The position numbers and the translations under genes were made by a program. A stretch of 64,000 nt of DNA. Source: Pelagibacteraceae bacterium AG-422-B15. Its GTDB lineage: Bacteria > Pseudomonadota > Alphaproteobacteria > Pelagibacterales > AG-422-B15. Position 1 is the first letter of the stretch. Each line of letters begins with the position of its first letter. A model generated the notes under the pieces. It had not been told where the DNA came from and searched no databases. It was given only the letters and a program-made list of their open reading frames with translations. The DNA is taken from the NCBI GenBank assembly GCA_003213715.1, contig QCMN01000003.1, positions 1-64,000 on the forward strand, written 5' to 3'. This document shows, one piece after another, positions 1-9,914 of the stretch.

Positions 1-524
1 TTACATAAGAGCTTTACGGCAGCTTGATCTGCAGAAGCTTCCTGAGTTCTTGAATAATAAGAAAAATTGTCACTTACACTTGCTTGCCCAACCATTACTC
101 CCGCTATCCCAGCATCAGTTGCGCCAGCAATCATGCCAATTATACCGAGCAAGTATATTGGCAATGCTTTATTAGATAGATTTGATATTTCAATAGATGT
201 ATTAAAAATATGTCCTCCTAAAATATGAGCTATTTCGTGTGCAAGAACAGCGGCGTATTCTCTATAGTCATTTGCTGTCAAAACTAGTTCAGTATTTATA
301 AAAATATTCTGACCTCCAGTTACAAATGCATTTACCTGATCACTTTTTACAAAATAAATTTTTAAGTCTTCTGACTCAAGATTATTAGATTGTAATAACA
401 TGGAAACAATATCATCAGTGAATTGCTCTAATTCAGTATCTCTAATAATTTCAAAGGCATTTGATTGGGAAAAAAGAAAATAAAATATAATAAAAAATTT
501 AATTAAAAATTTACGGCATTTCAT
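1..524 (-). CDS. M48-family zinc metallopeptidase, secreted (partial, C-terminus off the window)
   Basis: The reading frame starts at 524 and runs off the left edge after 174 codons. It opens with a hydrophobic signal-like segment (residues about 5-20). The zinc motif HEIAH lies at residues 96-100, and a Glu in a QEASAD context (E162) is the expected third zinc ligand. Between them is a hydrophobic, glycine-rich stretch (about 120-148). This is the layout of BepA/YfgC-type M48 proteases, which act on outer-membrane proteins in the periplasm; the exact substrate is inferred only. The start codon shares one base with the rne stop (TAATG), so it is probably translated together with rne. A tetratricopeptide tail as in BepA cannot be checked here. 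Confidence 0.85.
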   Translation of the reverse strand, partial: MKCRKFLIKFFIIFYFLFSQSNAFEIIRDTELEQFTDDIVSMLLQSNNLESEDLKIYFVKSDQVNAFVTGGQNIFINTELVLTANDYREYAAVLAHEIAHILGGHIFNTSIEISNLSNKALPIYLLGIIGMIAGATDAGIAGVMVGQASVSDNFSYYSRTQEASADQAAVKLLC

Positions 525-2397
525 TATTTTTGCCACCAGCCTGTTTTCTTGTTCTTAATCTCTTTAAGAGTGGCTTTCGGGCTTTTATTTTTTGTCTTAG
601 AGGAGTTTGTCAATCGATCTTTTTCTGTCTTTTTGTCTTTTCCCTTTTCCTTTATTGTCTTTTTTTTGATCGATCTTTCATTATTATTTTTTATCTTACT
701 TTTTACGCCGTTTGCCTTGCTTTTATTCTTAGGCTCGTCAGTTTCAAAAACGATTTCTTCATTTTTAAATGAATCATCTCCGAACAAAATAATTTTAACT
801 TTTCTAGATAATTCAATATTATTTATTTCTTTTTGAAAATTTGTTAATATAAGATTTTTAATATAAGGACTTATTTTTAAACTCAATTTTATTGTTTTCT
901 TTTTATTTAATTCTTCATTGATCTGGTATAAAAATTTCTGAACTATTGAATGATGGCTAAGTTCAGTTTTCCATTCAATGAAGCTTTGCCTTAGACGTTG
1001 CCGTGACATTTCCAATAGTCCAAATTGACTTATCCTCGAGACTTGAGTTCTTGCCCGATCCTTTTTCACAAGCTCTTTAATCTTACGTTCAACTTGACGA
1101 TTATTTCTCATTTCATACATATCAATGAAATCGATAACAATTAATCCTGAGAGATCACGTATTTTAATTTGCTTTGCTATTTCTATCGCTGCTTCTAAAT
1201 TTGTCTTTAGGGCAGTCTTTTCAATGTTCCTCTCTTTTGTTGCTCCTCCTGAGTTTACATCAATAGCAACCAATGCTTCAGTTGGGTTAATTACTAGGTA
1301 ACCTCCAGATTTAAGCTTTACCTCAGCATCGAACATTTTAATTATTTCTTTTTCGATTTTATGCTTAGTAAACAGCGGTTCTTTACTTTTATATAGTTTT
1401 ACAAATTTTGAGTTACCAGGTAAAACTTGAGACATATATTTTTTTGTTTCCTTGTAAGCATTATTACCTTGTACCAAAATTTCCTTCATTTCTTTCGAAT
1501 AGATATCCCTTACTATTCTTCTCAGTAAATTCCCTTCCTCGTGTATTAGTGCAGGGGCAATTGCTTTTTTTGTCTCATTTACTATTTGTGCCCACAATTT
1601 ATTAAGAGTTGAATAATCTTTTTTAATCTCATTTTTTGTTCGATTTAATCCAGCAGTTCTAATAATTAAACCCATTTCAGCTGGTACTTTTAACTCTTCA
1701 ATTATTTTTTTTAATTTTTTTCTGTCATCAGATATAGAAATTTTTCTTGAAACCCCTTTAGTTTTTGTAGAGTTTGGCATTAAAACTGAATATTTTCCTG
1801 CAAGTGAAATATACGAAGTTAAAGCAGCTCCTTTATTGCCCCTTTCTTCTTTAACAACCTGCACTAAGATAAGTTGGCCTGTTTTTATTACTTCTTGAAT
1901 TTTATACGATCGATAAAGCCTTCTTCTTAAGCTAGAGGTATTTTTTCGCTTAAAAGCTTTTTTTCTATTTCATTATCTTTGTCTTCTTCATTACTACTTA
2001 AATCTAAATCATCTTTATTATTTATTTCATTAATTTGGCTTTCATTAGAGTCAGTGTCGTTCTGAACATTTTTAGTGTCGTCAATGTCCTCTGAATTATG
2101 TTCTTCTTCTAATTCAGCTTCAGCTTGAATAAGAGCCTCTCTATCTGCTACGGGAATTTGAAAATAATTTGGGTGTATTTCGCCAAACGCTAAGAAGCCA
2201 TTTTTTTCAGACCCAATATCTACGAAAGCTGCCTGTAAAGAAGCCTCGATTCTTGAAACTTTACCTAAATAAATATTTCCCTTTAAATTTTTCTTAGAGA
2301 TAGACTCAAATTCAAAATCTTCCAATTCATTATCTGATAATAATGCAAATTGAGTTTGAGTCTCATTCGAACCATCGATGAGTATTTTTTGTGACAT
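524..2397 (-). CDS. rne: Ribonuclease E/G, interrupted by a one-base frameshift
   Basis: Endoribonuclease of mRNA decay and rRNA processing. The N-terminal frame (2397 to 1927, 156 aa) holds the S1 RNA-binding domain (GNIYLGKV...FVDIG) and an acidic insert. The C-terminal frame (from about 1930 to 524) resumes with the conserved LYRSYKIQEVIK...VQVVKEERG region and the catalytic metal-site motifs AIDVNSG and VIDFIDM, then QRLRQS and a Lys-rich tail. The frames join at a T6 run on the plus strand (1941-1946). Adding one base gives a single 624-aa protein, so an assembly or sequencing indel is the simplest explanation for an essential gene. The CPxC-type Zn-link that normally follows QRLR is not visible. 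The tail is much shorter than in E. coli RNase E, as is usual in small genomes. Confidence 0.9.
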
Positions 2398-2610
2398 TTA
2401 AGAAAACCTTTCAAAGTAATAACCACATTGAGTGGCATAGAATATATGTATGTGAATATGTTTGTTTTAATCATAATAATTATTTAACTATATGATTGTA
2501 TTGTTATATTTAGAATTTACAAAAATCAATGATTTATTATTTTGATTTTTTAAGCAAAAATTGAGTATTTTAAGTCAAATCAACGCCATATTTTTATTTA
2601 ATTATTCGAT

Positions 2611-5003
2611 ATGAACATGATTCAAACAATTAAATTATTTGCCTACGTAGGAATCATTCTCTCTTTTGTAATATTTGGAATAATTTTATATTTTATATTT
2701 CAATTGCCAGACGACTCAAGTTTGCAGAATTACAAACCAAATGTAATGAGCAGAATTCATGCGTCAAACGGTGATCTTGTAAAGGAATTTTCAAAAGAAT
2801 ACCGGATCTTTATTCCAATAAAAGATATCCCTGATGATTTAAAGAATGCATTTATTTCTGCAGAAGATAAAAATTTTTATAGACATTACGGAGTTGACCC
2901 AGTTGGAATCATGCGTGCTTTGGTCAAAAATATTATCAATCTTTTTAATGAAAAAAGGCCGGAGGGCGCATCAACAATTACTCAACAGGTTGCTAAAAAT
3001 TTTCTTTTATCTGACGAATTGAGCATAAATCGAAAAATTAAAGAAGGTCTTCTTGCGCTAAAAATTGAACAAACATTACCAAAAGAAAGAATTTTAGAAC
3101 TCTATTTAAATCAAATTTATCTAGGATCTGGAACCTATGGTATTGCTGCAGCATCAAATAGATACTTTAAAAAATCTCTGAGCGAACTTGATATTCATGA
3201 AATGGCTTTTCTGGCGGCACTCCCTAAGGCACCTAGCAGATATAATCCTGAAAGAAATTATGATATGGCATTTGAACGAAGAAACTGGGTGCTCGAAAGA
3301 ATGTTTGTGAACGGGTATATTGATAAGTATGAATTAAATTCGTTAAAAAAAATCCCTATTAATACCTATTTAAAAGAAAACAACAGAGTCTTTGCAAATG
3401 ATTATTATCTTGAGGAAATTAGAAAAAAAATAATTTTAATTTTTGGTGAAGATTATTTATATAATGGGGGATTGTCAGTCAGATCATCTCTGAATACTGA
3501 AATTCAAATTATTGCCGATAATGCTTTGAAGAAAGGGCTGCTTCAGTATGATAAGAGGCATGGCTTTCGTGGACCAATAGCTAATGATATAAGCAATAAT
3601 TGGCACTTAAAATATAAAAAAAATAATCTTCCTCATAATTTTTTAATTGCAAAAATCACTAAATTTAATGAAAAAAATAATAATGCTCAAGTTGAAGTTG
3701 TTTTAAAAGATGAAAAAATTAACGCAGAACTTGTTAATTTTAAATGGGCAAGAACCAGTCTCCCAGGCGGTTATTTAGGACCTAAAATTAACAAGGCAAG
3801 TGATATTCTACAATTGAACGATATTATTTACGTTTCAAGTGATAGTCAGCAAAGTTACAGCTTAGAGCAAATTCCAAAAATTAATGGAGGCATTATTATA
3901 ATGGACCCTTATACAGGAAGAGTTTTTGCTTTATCGGGCGGATTTGATTTCAATAAATCTAATTTCAACAGAGCCATACAAGCCAAGCGACAACCTGGTT
4001 CATCATTTAAGCCATTTGTTTATATGTCTGCTTTAGAAAACGGATTACAGCCCAATAGTTTGATTTTGGACGCCCCTTTTGTTGTTGATCAGGGTTCAGA
4101 CTTAGGTAAATGGAAACCTGAAAATTATGGTAAGAAATTTTATGGGCCTTCAACTTTAAGGAAAGGAATAGAAAATTCTAGGAATTTAATGACAATAAGA
4201 ATAGCTCAATATTTGGGAATGGAAAAGGTTGCAGAAATTGCAAACAGGACAGGGATAATGGAGAATATGCCTAACGTTCTTTCGATGGCTCTTGGCGCAG
4301 GAGAAACTTCCCTTATTGATCTTACTGCGGCCTATGCTTCTTTTGTAAATGGAGGAAAGAAAGTAGAACCAAGTCTTATTGATAGAATTCAAGACAGAAG
4401 AGGTAAGAATATTTTTTTAGAAAATTTTGCAGCATGTACTAATTGTGACGAGCCGTACATTGAGGAAAATCCGATGCCAAAACTTGTTAATTCATCCGAA
4501 AGCATATTTGATGAAGCTAAATCCTATCAAATGGTCTCTATTTTAAAAGGAGCTGTTGATAGGGGCACTGGAAGAAAAACAAAAATTGATGGAATAGAAA
4601 TAGCCGGTAAAACTGGGACAACAAATAATAATACAGATGCTTGGTTTATTGGATTTACCTCAGATTTAATTATCGGTGTATATGCAGGGTTTGATAAACC
4701 TAAATCACTTGGCAAAAGAGAAACAGGATCATCAGTTGCCGTGCCAATTTTTCGTGATTTGTAAAAAATTATTACCAAGAAAAGCCAATTTTACCTTTCA
4801 CTATTCCTAATGGAATTGAGTTAATTAAAATCAATTATGATACAGGAGAAATAGCAAGCAATTTTAATAGCAGTGAAAGTGTCTATGAAGCATTCAGTAA
4901 AAGTGATAATCTTGTAAGTAGTGGTGAAATTCTTGTTGGTTCTGAGGGCTTCCAAATAATTGAGGTTGCTGATGAAGTTATGGAGGAGTATGTAATTTAT
5001 TAG
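2611..5003 (+). CDS. mrcA: Penicillin-binding protein 1A, interrupted by a one-base frameshift
   Basis: Bifunctional peptidoglycan glycosyltransferase/transpeptidase anchored in the inner membrane. A membrane anchor is at residues about 8-31. The GT51 domain shows EDKNFYRHYG (catalytic E85) and EGASTITQQ (118-126). The transpeptidase domain has SSFK (464-467), SRN (523-525) and KTGT (667-670). The open frame stops at 4764 just after VPIFRD, but the usual tail (FVKNYYQEKP...) continues in the next frame to a stop at 5003. One missing T in the run at 4758-4760 explains it and restores a 797-aa protein. Only 2 bp separate the restored stop from prfB, matching the common mrcA-prfB pairing. The break is probably an indel error rather than a true truncation. 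Confidence 0.9.
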
Positions 5004-5005
5004 TT

Positions 5006-6092
5006 ATGGAAAATGATTTTTTAAATTTATTAGCTAAAGCAAATAAAAAACTTGATTTTGTACGGAGTCATCTTTGACTTAGAAAATTTACAAAAGCAAT
5101 TATTTAAATTAAAAGTTCTAAGTGAAGAAGAAAATTTTTGGTCAGACAATGAAAAGGCCAAAAAAGTAATGGTCGAAATAAGTGAATTAGACCAAAACAT
5201 CAAACTAATTTCTGATTTTGAAAAGAAAATAACTGAAGTTAAGGATTATTTTAATCTTGCAAATGAAGAAAATGATCAATTGATGATCAGCGAGTGTAAT
5301 AACACGCTTAAAGAACTTTTAAGCGACTTAGAGAAGTCTGAGTTTCAAATGCAATTTAACGGTGAAGCTGATTCGAATAGTTGTTATTTGGAAATACATG
5401 CTGGAGCCGGAGGAACTGAAAGTCAAGATTGGGCGCAAATGTTACAAAGAATGTACATGCGCTGGTCAGAAAGAAAAAAATTTCAATTCAAAATAATGTA
5501 TGAGTCATTTGGTGAAGAGGCAGGTATCAAATCATGTACAGTTTTAGTAGAGGGCAAATATGCATTTGGATATTTAAAAAGAGAGTCTGGTATCCATCGA
5601 TTGGTAAGAATTTCACCATTCGATTCAAATTCAAGAAGGCACACTAGTTTTTCATCAGTATGGATATCACCATATGTTGACGAAACTATAGAAATTAATC
5701 TTCAAGAAAAAGATATGAGAATAGATACTTTCAGAGCCTCTGGTGCAGGAGGTCAACACGTAAATACGACCGATAGCGCGATAAGAATTACACATATTCC
5801 AACGGGCATAGTTGTTCAATGTCAAAATGAACGATCCCAACATAAAAATAAGGCAACAGCTATCAATCTTCTTAAATCAAAATTATATGAAATGGAAATG
5901 CAAAAAATTGAATCTGAAAAAAAAGCTTCTGAGGATAAAAAATCTGATATTGGCTGGGGTAATCAAATAAGGTCGTATGTTTTGCATCCATATAGGATGG
6001 TGAAGGACCTAAGAAGTGATTATGAAGATAGTGATCCAGATGCGGTCTTAGACGGTGATATTGATAAATTAATTTTTTCAAACATAAAATAA
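5006..6092 (+). CDS. prfB: Peptide chain release factor 2, with programmed +1 frameshift
   Basis: RF2 recognises UGA and UAA and releases the finished protein. Translation starts at ATG 5006 (MENDFLNLL...), reads 23 codons to CTT (5072-5074), meets an in-frame TGA at 5075-5077 and continues after a +1 shift at GAC 5076. The sum is a 361-aa product, close to the 365 aa of E. coli RF2. The main frame carries the GGQ peptidyl-transfer motif (ASGAGGQHVN), the GAGGTES motif and the SHLDLENLQ junction expected for this family. The start at 5052 that a simple ORF call would choose is an artefact of the shift. The gene follows mrcA after 2 bp, and an AsmA-like gene follows after 3 bp. Confidence 0.95.
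5062..5078 (+). promoter_or_regulatory. RF2 programmed +1 frameshift signal
   Basis: The sequence has a Shine-Dalgarno-like GGAG (5064-5067), four spacer bases, then CTT TGA C (5072-5078) in the reading frame that starts at 5006. This is the known RF2 autoregulatory element: when RF2 is scarce the ribosome pauses at the poorly decoded TGA, tRNA-Leu slips on CUU and translation continues in the +1 frame. The internal SD is one base further from the slip codon than in E. coli (AGGGGG TAT CTT) and weaker. Confidence 0.93.
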
Positions 6093-6095
6093 AGT

Positions 6096-8639
6096 ATGAG
6101 TAAGAATAAAAAAATATTTATTTATATAACTATATCAATATCAGCATTGATCTTTCTACTTATTTCATTTGTTTCAATCAAAGCGTCATTTGGAGGATTA
6201 AACCTTAATATCTTTGGAGAAAGAATATCAGATGAACTGAAACTAAATTATTCTTTTGATACAGATGTGGAAAATATTGTTCTTAAAAGATCCAGTGAAA
6301 AGGGATTTTATTTAGAAATAGAAAAAATTCAAATTAGTGACGCAAATGGTTTGGTATTAGAGACAAGTTTAATTAGTTGGGACTTTAATTTATTTAATCT
6401 TATTACATTTTCGATAGATGAAAAAAATAAAATTACATCTGAAAAAATAAATATATCTAGTAATAATTTTCAAATTTTCATCAATAACTTTAATATGGAA
6501 TATGATGAGCTTGATAAAGTAGTTGTTTCTCTAAAAAAAATTGATTTTAAGTCAAAGCATTATGCTCTCAATTTTGAGTCATTCGATAACAATATCTTAA
6601 TTCATACAAATTCTATTCTTGAAATTTTTGACTCTAAGAGTTTAATGTCAGCAAATCTCAAAATTAATAAACAAAATTTTCAAACAAATTTTGAATTTAT
6701 TCCAGCTAATCAGCAAATAAATATTTTAAAATTTAGTGGAGACTATTTTTACATTAATGAAACAAGTATTATACAATACAACACTAAGTACAAAAATATT
6801 AAAACTAAACTTGATATTAATTCAAAAAAAGATTCATTAATAAATATTCTTAATTTAAATAATGAAAGTCAAATATATCCATTTATAAATAGTTTTAAAG
6901 GCTGGCAATCTATTTTGCTTGAGACAAACTTTAATTATGAGGAAAGTAATATAATAAATTCTGCGATCAGAAATTTATATCTCAATATATCTGGGATCTA
7001 TGAATTAAATACATTAATGCCAAATGATAAATTTTATCAAAACTTCGGTGATGTAACAAAATACGATTTAGATTTTTATAATGATAAAGAGAAATATGTG
7101 ATCGATATAAATCACTTTAAAAATGATCAATTAATTCTCAAAAAGGGTAGTTTTTTTAAGTTAAATTACGACCTAAACAATGCAAATATTAATTTGGTAA
7201 CGAGTATTCACAAAGATGCTGCAATAAACTATTTGCAAAATACTATTCTATCACGTGAGACTAGAACTGATCGTGTAAGCAATTTTCTTCAACAAAATTT
7301 AAATGAGAATAATGATATAACGCTAAATTTTAATATTGATCCGACTTCAAATAATATAATCAAGTCTCTTAAAAATTTATATGTTGCTTCTTCTGGAGAA
7401 TTAAACACAAACTTTATTTTTGATGATAATGAAAATCCTAATTTTATATCAGGTCCTGTAAATTATTATATTGAAATTGAAAATTTAGAAACTCCAAACC
7501 CCTTATTTAAGGGACTAATAAATTTATCAGATACAACAGCCTTTATAAGACAAATTAATTTAAACAAAAATAATGAGACAAGTTTGAAAATTGAATTTGA
7601 AGGTGATACAAATACACTCAATGATAGTATAATTACATTTGACTCACTTGATAGTAAAATTGATTTTAATGGAAAAGTCAAAATAACTAAAACTAATCAT
7701 ATTTTTTTAGAAGATTTTTCAATTAATAATAATTCAAATGTTAAGTTAAATCTCTCAGGAGATTTATCAGAGCGTATCTTAAATTTAAATATTAGCGGCG
7801 ATATCATTGATCTGTCTGCAAATAAAGTTGAAACAAAGAAAAAAGAAAGAGTTTATTATTTAAAAAGGGAAAATTATTCGATAAATACTGAGGAAGTAAT
7901 TTTTGCTGGAGCGGTAAGAGTAAATGATTTTAAGGCAGGAATTGAGAAACAAGGCTCAACTTTATCTGTAAATAGCCGTGCGTCCTTTATGGGGCAAGAA
8001 CTAAATTATTCAAGGGAAAAAAACGATAACATTGATGTCAATATTATTAATTCAAGCGATATCACATATTTTGTAAACGGTAACCACGCAGCAAAAAAAC
8101 TGCTAAGTGATGGGGAATTTAAAATGACATCAATAAGAAATTTAAATACTCAAGAAGCTGATGTAAAAATAAACTTAAATGACTTTGTGTTGATAAATAC
8201 ACCAGCTTCTCTCAAATTGTTATCTCTTCCTTCAATCTCAGGCCTAGTTAGCATTGCTGAAGGTGAAGAGGGAATTCGCTTTGGGTATGGAGAAATTAAT
8301 TATGTAGAAACAGAAAATAAATTTAATGAAATTGAAGCTTTTGCTGTTAGCGATAGTTTGGGTCTTATTATGGATGGAAATATTGATAGAAAAGAAAAGA
8401 TTATTGATATGAAGGGAGAAATAAGTCCGATGCATCTTGTAAACGCTATTATTCAAAAATTACCTATTTTGGGACCAATAATCGTAGGAAACGAAGGAGA
8501 AGGAATGTTTTCAATAGATTTTTTAATGAAGGGATCTTCTGATGATCCCGAAGTAGAGTCTAATCCACTAACTATAATTAAGCCGAGAATCATAGAAAGA
8601 GCAATAGAAGCTATTGAAAATAGCTCTACTAACCAATAA
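6096..8639 (+). CDS. AsmA/YhdP-like large envelope protein
   Basis: An 847-aa protein with a single N-terminal membrane anchor (about residues 6-30) and a long beta-rich, Asn/Ile-rich body. The C-terminal third resembles the AsmA_2/YhdP-type domain: a region from about 600 with repeated short beta motifs, then LSLPSISGL, GEGIRFGYG-like and ISPMHLVNAI...LPILGPI...GEGMFSIDF motifs and a final DPEVESNPL. AsmA-like proteins are thought to span the periplasm and move phospholipids between membranes; that role here is inferred. The gene starts 3 bp after prfB and overlaps the convergent tyrS by 11 bp. The middle part is poorly conserved and could not be assigned to a domain. Confidence 0.7.
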   Translation: MSKNKKIFIYITISISALIFLLISFVSIKASFGGLNLNIFGERISDELKLNYSFDTDVENIVLKRSSEKGFYLEIEKIQISDANGLVLETSLISWDFNLFNLITFSIDEKNKITSEKINISSNNFQIFINNFNMEYDELDKVVVSLKKIDFKSKHYALNFESFDNNILIHTNSILEIFDSKSLMSANLKINKQNFQTNFEFIPANQQINILKFSGDYFYINETSIIQYNTKYKNIKTKLDINSKKDSLINILNLNNESQIYPFINSFKGWQSILLETNFNYEESNIINSAIRNLYLNISGIYELNTLMPNDKFYQNFGDVTKYDLDFYNDKEKYVIDINHFKNDQLILKKGSFFKLNYDLNNANINLVTSIHKDAAINYLQNTILSRETRTDRVSNFLQQNLNENNDITLNFNIDPTSNNIIKSLKNLYVASSGELNTNFIFDDNENPNFISGPVNYYIEIENLETPNPLFKGLINLSDTTAFIRQINLNKNNETSLKIEFEGDTNTLNDSIITFDSLDSKIDFNGKVKITKTNHIFLEDFSINNNSNVKLNLSGDLSERILNLNISGDIIDLSANKVETKKKERVYYLKRENYSINTEEVIFAGAVRVNDFKAGIEKQGSTLSVNSRASFMGQELNYSREKNDNIDVNIINSSDITYFVNGNHAAKKLLSDGEFKMTSIRNLNTQEADVKINLNDFVLINTPASLKLLSLPSISGLVSIAEGEEGIRFGYGEINYVETENKFNEIEAFAVSDSLGLIMDGNIDRKEKIIDMKGEISPMHLVNAIIQKLPILGPIIVGNEGEGMFSIDFLMKGSSDDPEVESNPLTIIKPRIIERAIEAIENSSTNQ

Positions 8640-9864
8640 TCACTTTAAAGTGTTTTTTCTTGCCGACACTTATTACATTTTCAAACTTTGTAATTTGATC
8701 ATAGTCTAAAAACTGAAGCTCATTTTCTACTATTTTTCCGTTTAATTTTACACCTTTGCCACGTATCAATTTCCTACTTTCAGATTTTGAGTTAGCATAT
8801 TTCATTTGAACGATAAGATCTGATAATAGAGCACCATTTTGTACATCCTCATTGCTTAAATTGAGAGTAGGCATATCTTCAGACAAGCTTTTATTTTCAA
8901 ATATTTGCTTTGCTGCCTGCTCAGCTTTTCTTGAGCTTTCAATCCCATGAAGCATAGCAGTTACCTCATTTGCAAGTATTATTTTTAAATCATTTATATT
9001 TTTCGATGAGTTTTGTTCATGGCTGTCAATTTGTTCTTTGCTTAAATCTGTGAAAAGTTTCATGAAACGAATTACGTCTCTGTCATCTACATTTCTCCAA
9101 AACTGCCAATAATCGTAGGCTGATAGAAGGTCATCATTAAGCCATATTGCTCCATCAGCTGTCTTGCCCATTTTATCGCCATTAGAATTAGTGAGAAGTG
9201 GAGTTGTGAGTCCAAAAACCTCCTTGCCATTTACTCTTCTTATAAGCTCCACCCCATTTACAATATTCCCCCATTGGTCAGAACCTCCAATTTGTAAAGT
9301 GCACGAATTTCGATTATTAAGCTCATAGAAGTCATAAGCTTGAAATATCATATAATTAAACTCTACAAAACTAAGAGACTGTTCTCTTTCAAGGCGTATT
9401 TTTACACTATCAAATGTAAGCATTTTATTAATTGTAAAATGTTTCCCAAAATCTCTTAAAAAATCTACATAACTAAGCTTATCTAACCAATCTGCATTAT
9501 CCATTACTAACGCTTTATTTTCTTCATTCTGAAAAGATAAATATTTGTCAAAAACAGTTTTAAGATTGTTTGCATTATTCTTTATTTCATCGTCAGTTAG
9601 TATTTTTCTAGTTTCATCTTTACCAGAAGGATCACCAATGCGGGTAGTTCCTGTACCAATTAATATTATTGGGGTATGACCGTATTTTTGAAATAGTCGC
9701 ATTATCATTATCTGTATTAAGCTGCCTATATGCAATGATTTAGCCGTACAATCAAAACCTATGTAAAATGTAATATTTTCAGACTTTAATTTTTTATTTA
9801 GAGATTCCTCATCAGTGCATTGATGTAAGAAGCCGCGGTATTTGAGTTCTTCAATAAGTGTCAT
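8629..9864 (-). CDS. tyrS: Tyrosyl-tRNA synthetase
   Basis: Class I aminoacyl-tRNA synthetase that charges tRNA-Tyr in the cytoplasm. It is full length at 411 aa. The HIGH-type motif reads HIGS (45-48) after the conserved FDCTAKSL, the tyrosine pocket reads QIGGSDQWGN (191-200), and the KMSKS loop reads KMGKT (231-235). A C-terminal S4-type RNA-binding segment (SRKLIRGKGVKLNG) is present. The CTAKSL and GSDQWGN signatures fit the TyrRS family and exclude TrpRS. It lies convergent to the AsmA-like gene and divergent from anmK, 50 bp away. Confidence 0.97.
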   Translation of the reverse strand: MTLIEELKYRGFLHQCTDEESLNKKLKSENITFYIGFDCTAKSLHIGSLIQIMIMRLFQKYGHTPIILIGTGTTRIGDPSGKDETRKILTDDEIKNNANNLKTVFDKYLSFQNEENKALVMDNADWLDKLSYVDFLRDFGKHFTINKMLTFDSVKIRLEREQSLSFVEFNYMIFQAYDFYELNNRNSCTLQIGGSDQWGNIVNGVELIRRVNGKEVFGLTTPLLTNSNGDKMGKTADGAIWLNDDLLSAYDYWQFWRNVDDRDVIRFMKLFTDLSKEQIDSHEQNSSKNINDLKIILANEVTAMLHGIESSRKAEQAAKQIFENKSLSEDMPTLNLSNEDVQNGALLSDLIVQMKYANSKSESRKLIRGKGVKLNGKIVENELQFLDYDQITKFENVISVGKKKHFKVIIG

Positions 9865-9914
9865 TTTTTATATTCAGTAATGTATAAATTATTTAGACTA
9901 ATTATACAAAATAT

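Noticed and set aside
530-836. Plus-strand ORFs inside rne
   Set aside because: They are shadows of the Lys-rich rne tail, read antisense, with Phe-rich low-complexity translation.
1930-1950. Programmed -1 frameshifting in rne as the preferred explanation
   Set aside because: The A6 run is not a good slippery heptamer and a second similar indel occurs in mrcA, so an assembly error is more likely.
5052-5077. prfB as a broken gene because of the in-frame TGA
   Set aside because: CTT TGA C with an upstream SD is the known programmed frameshift; both frames are conserved RF2 sequence.
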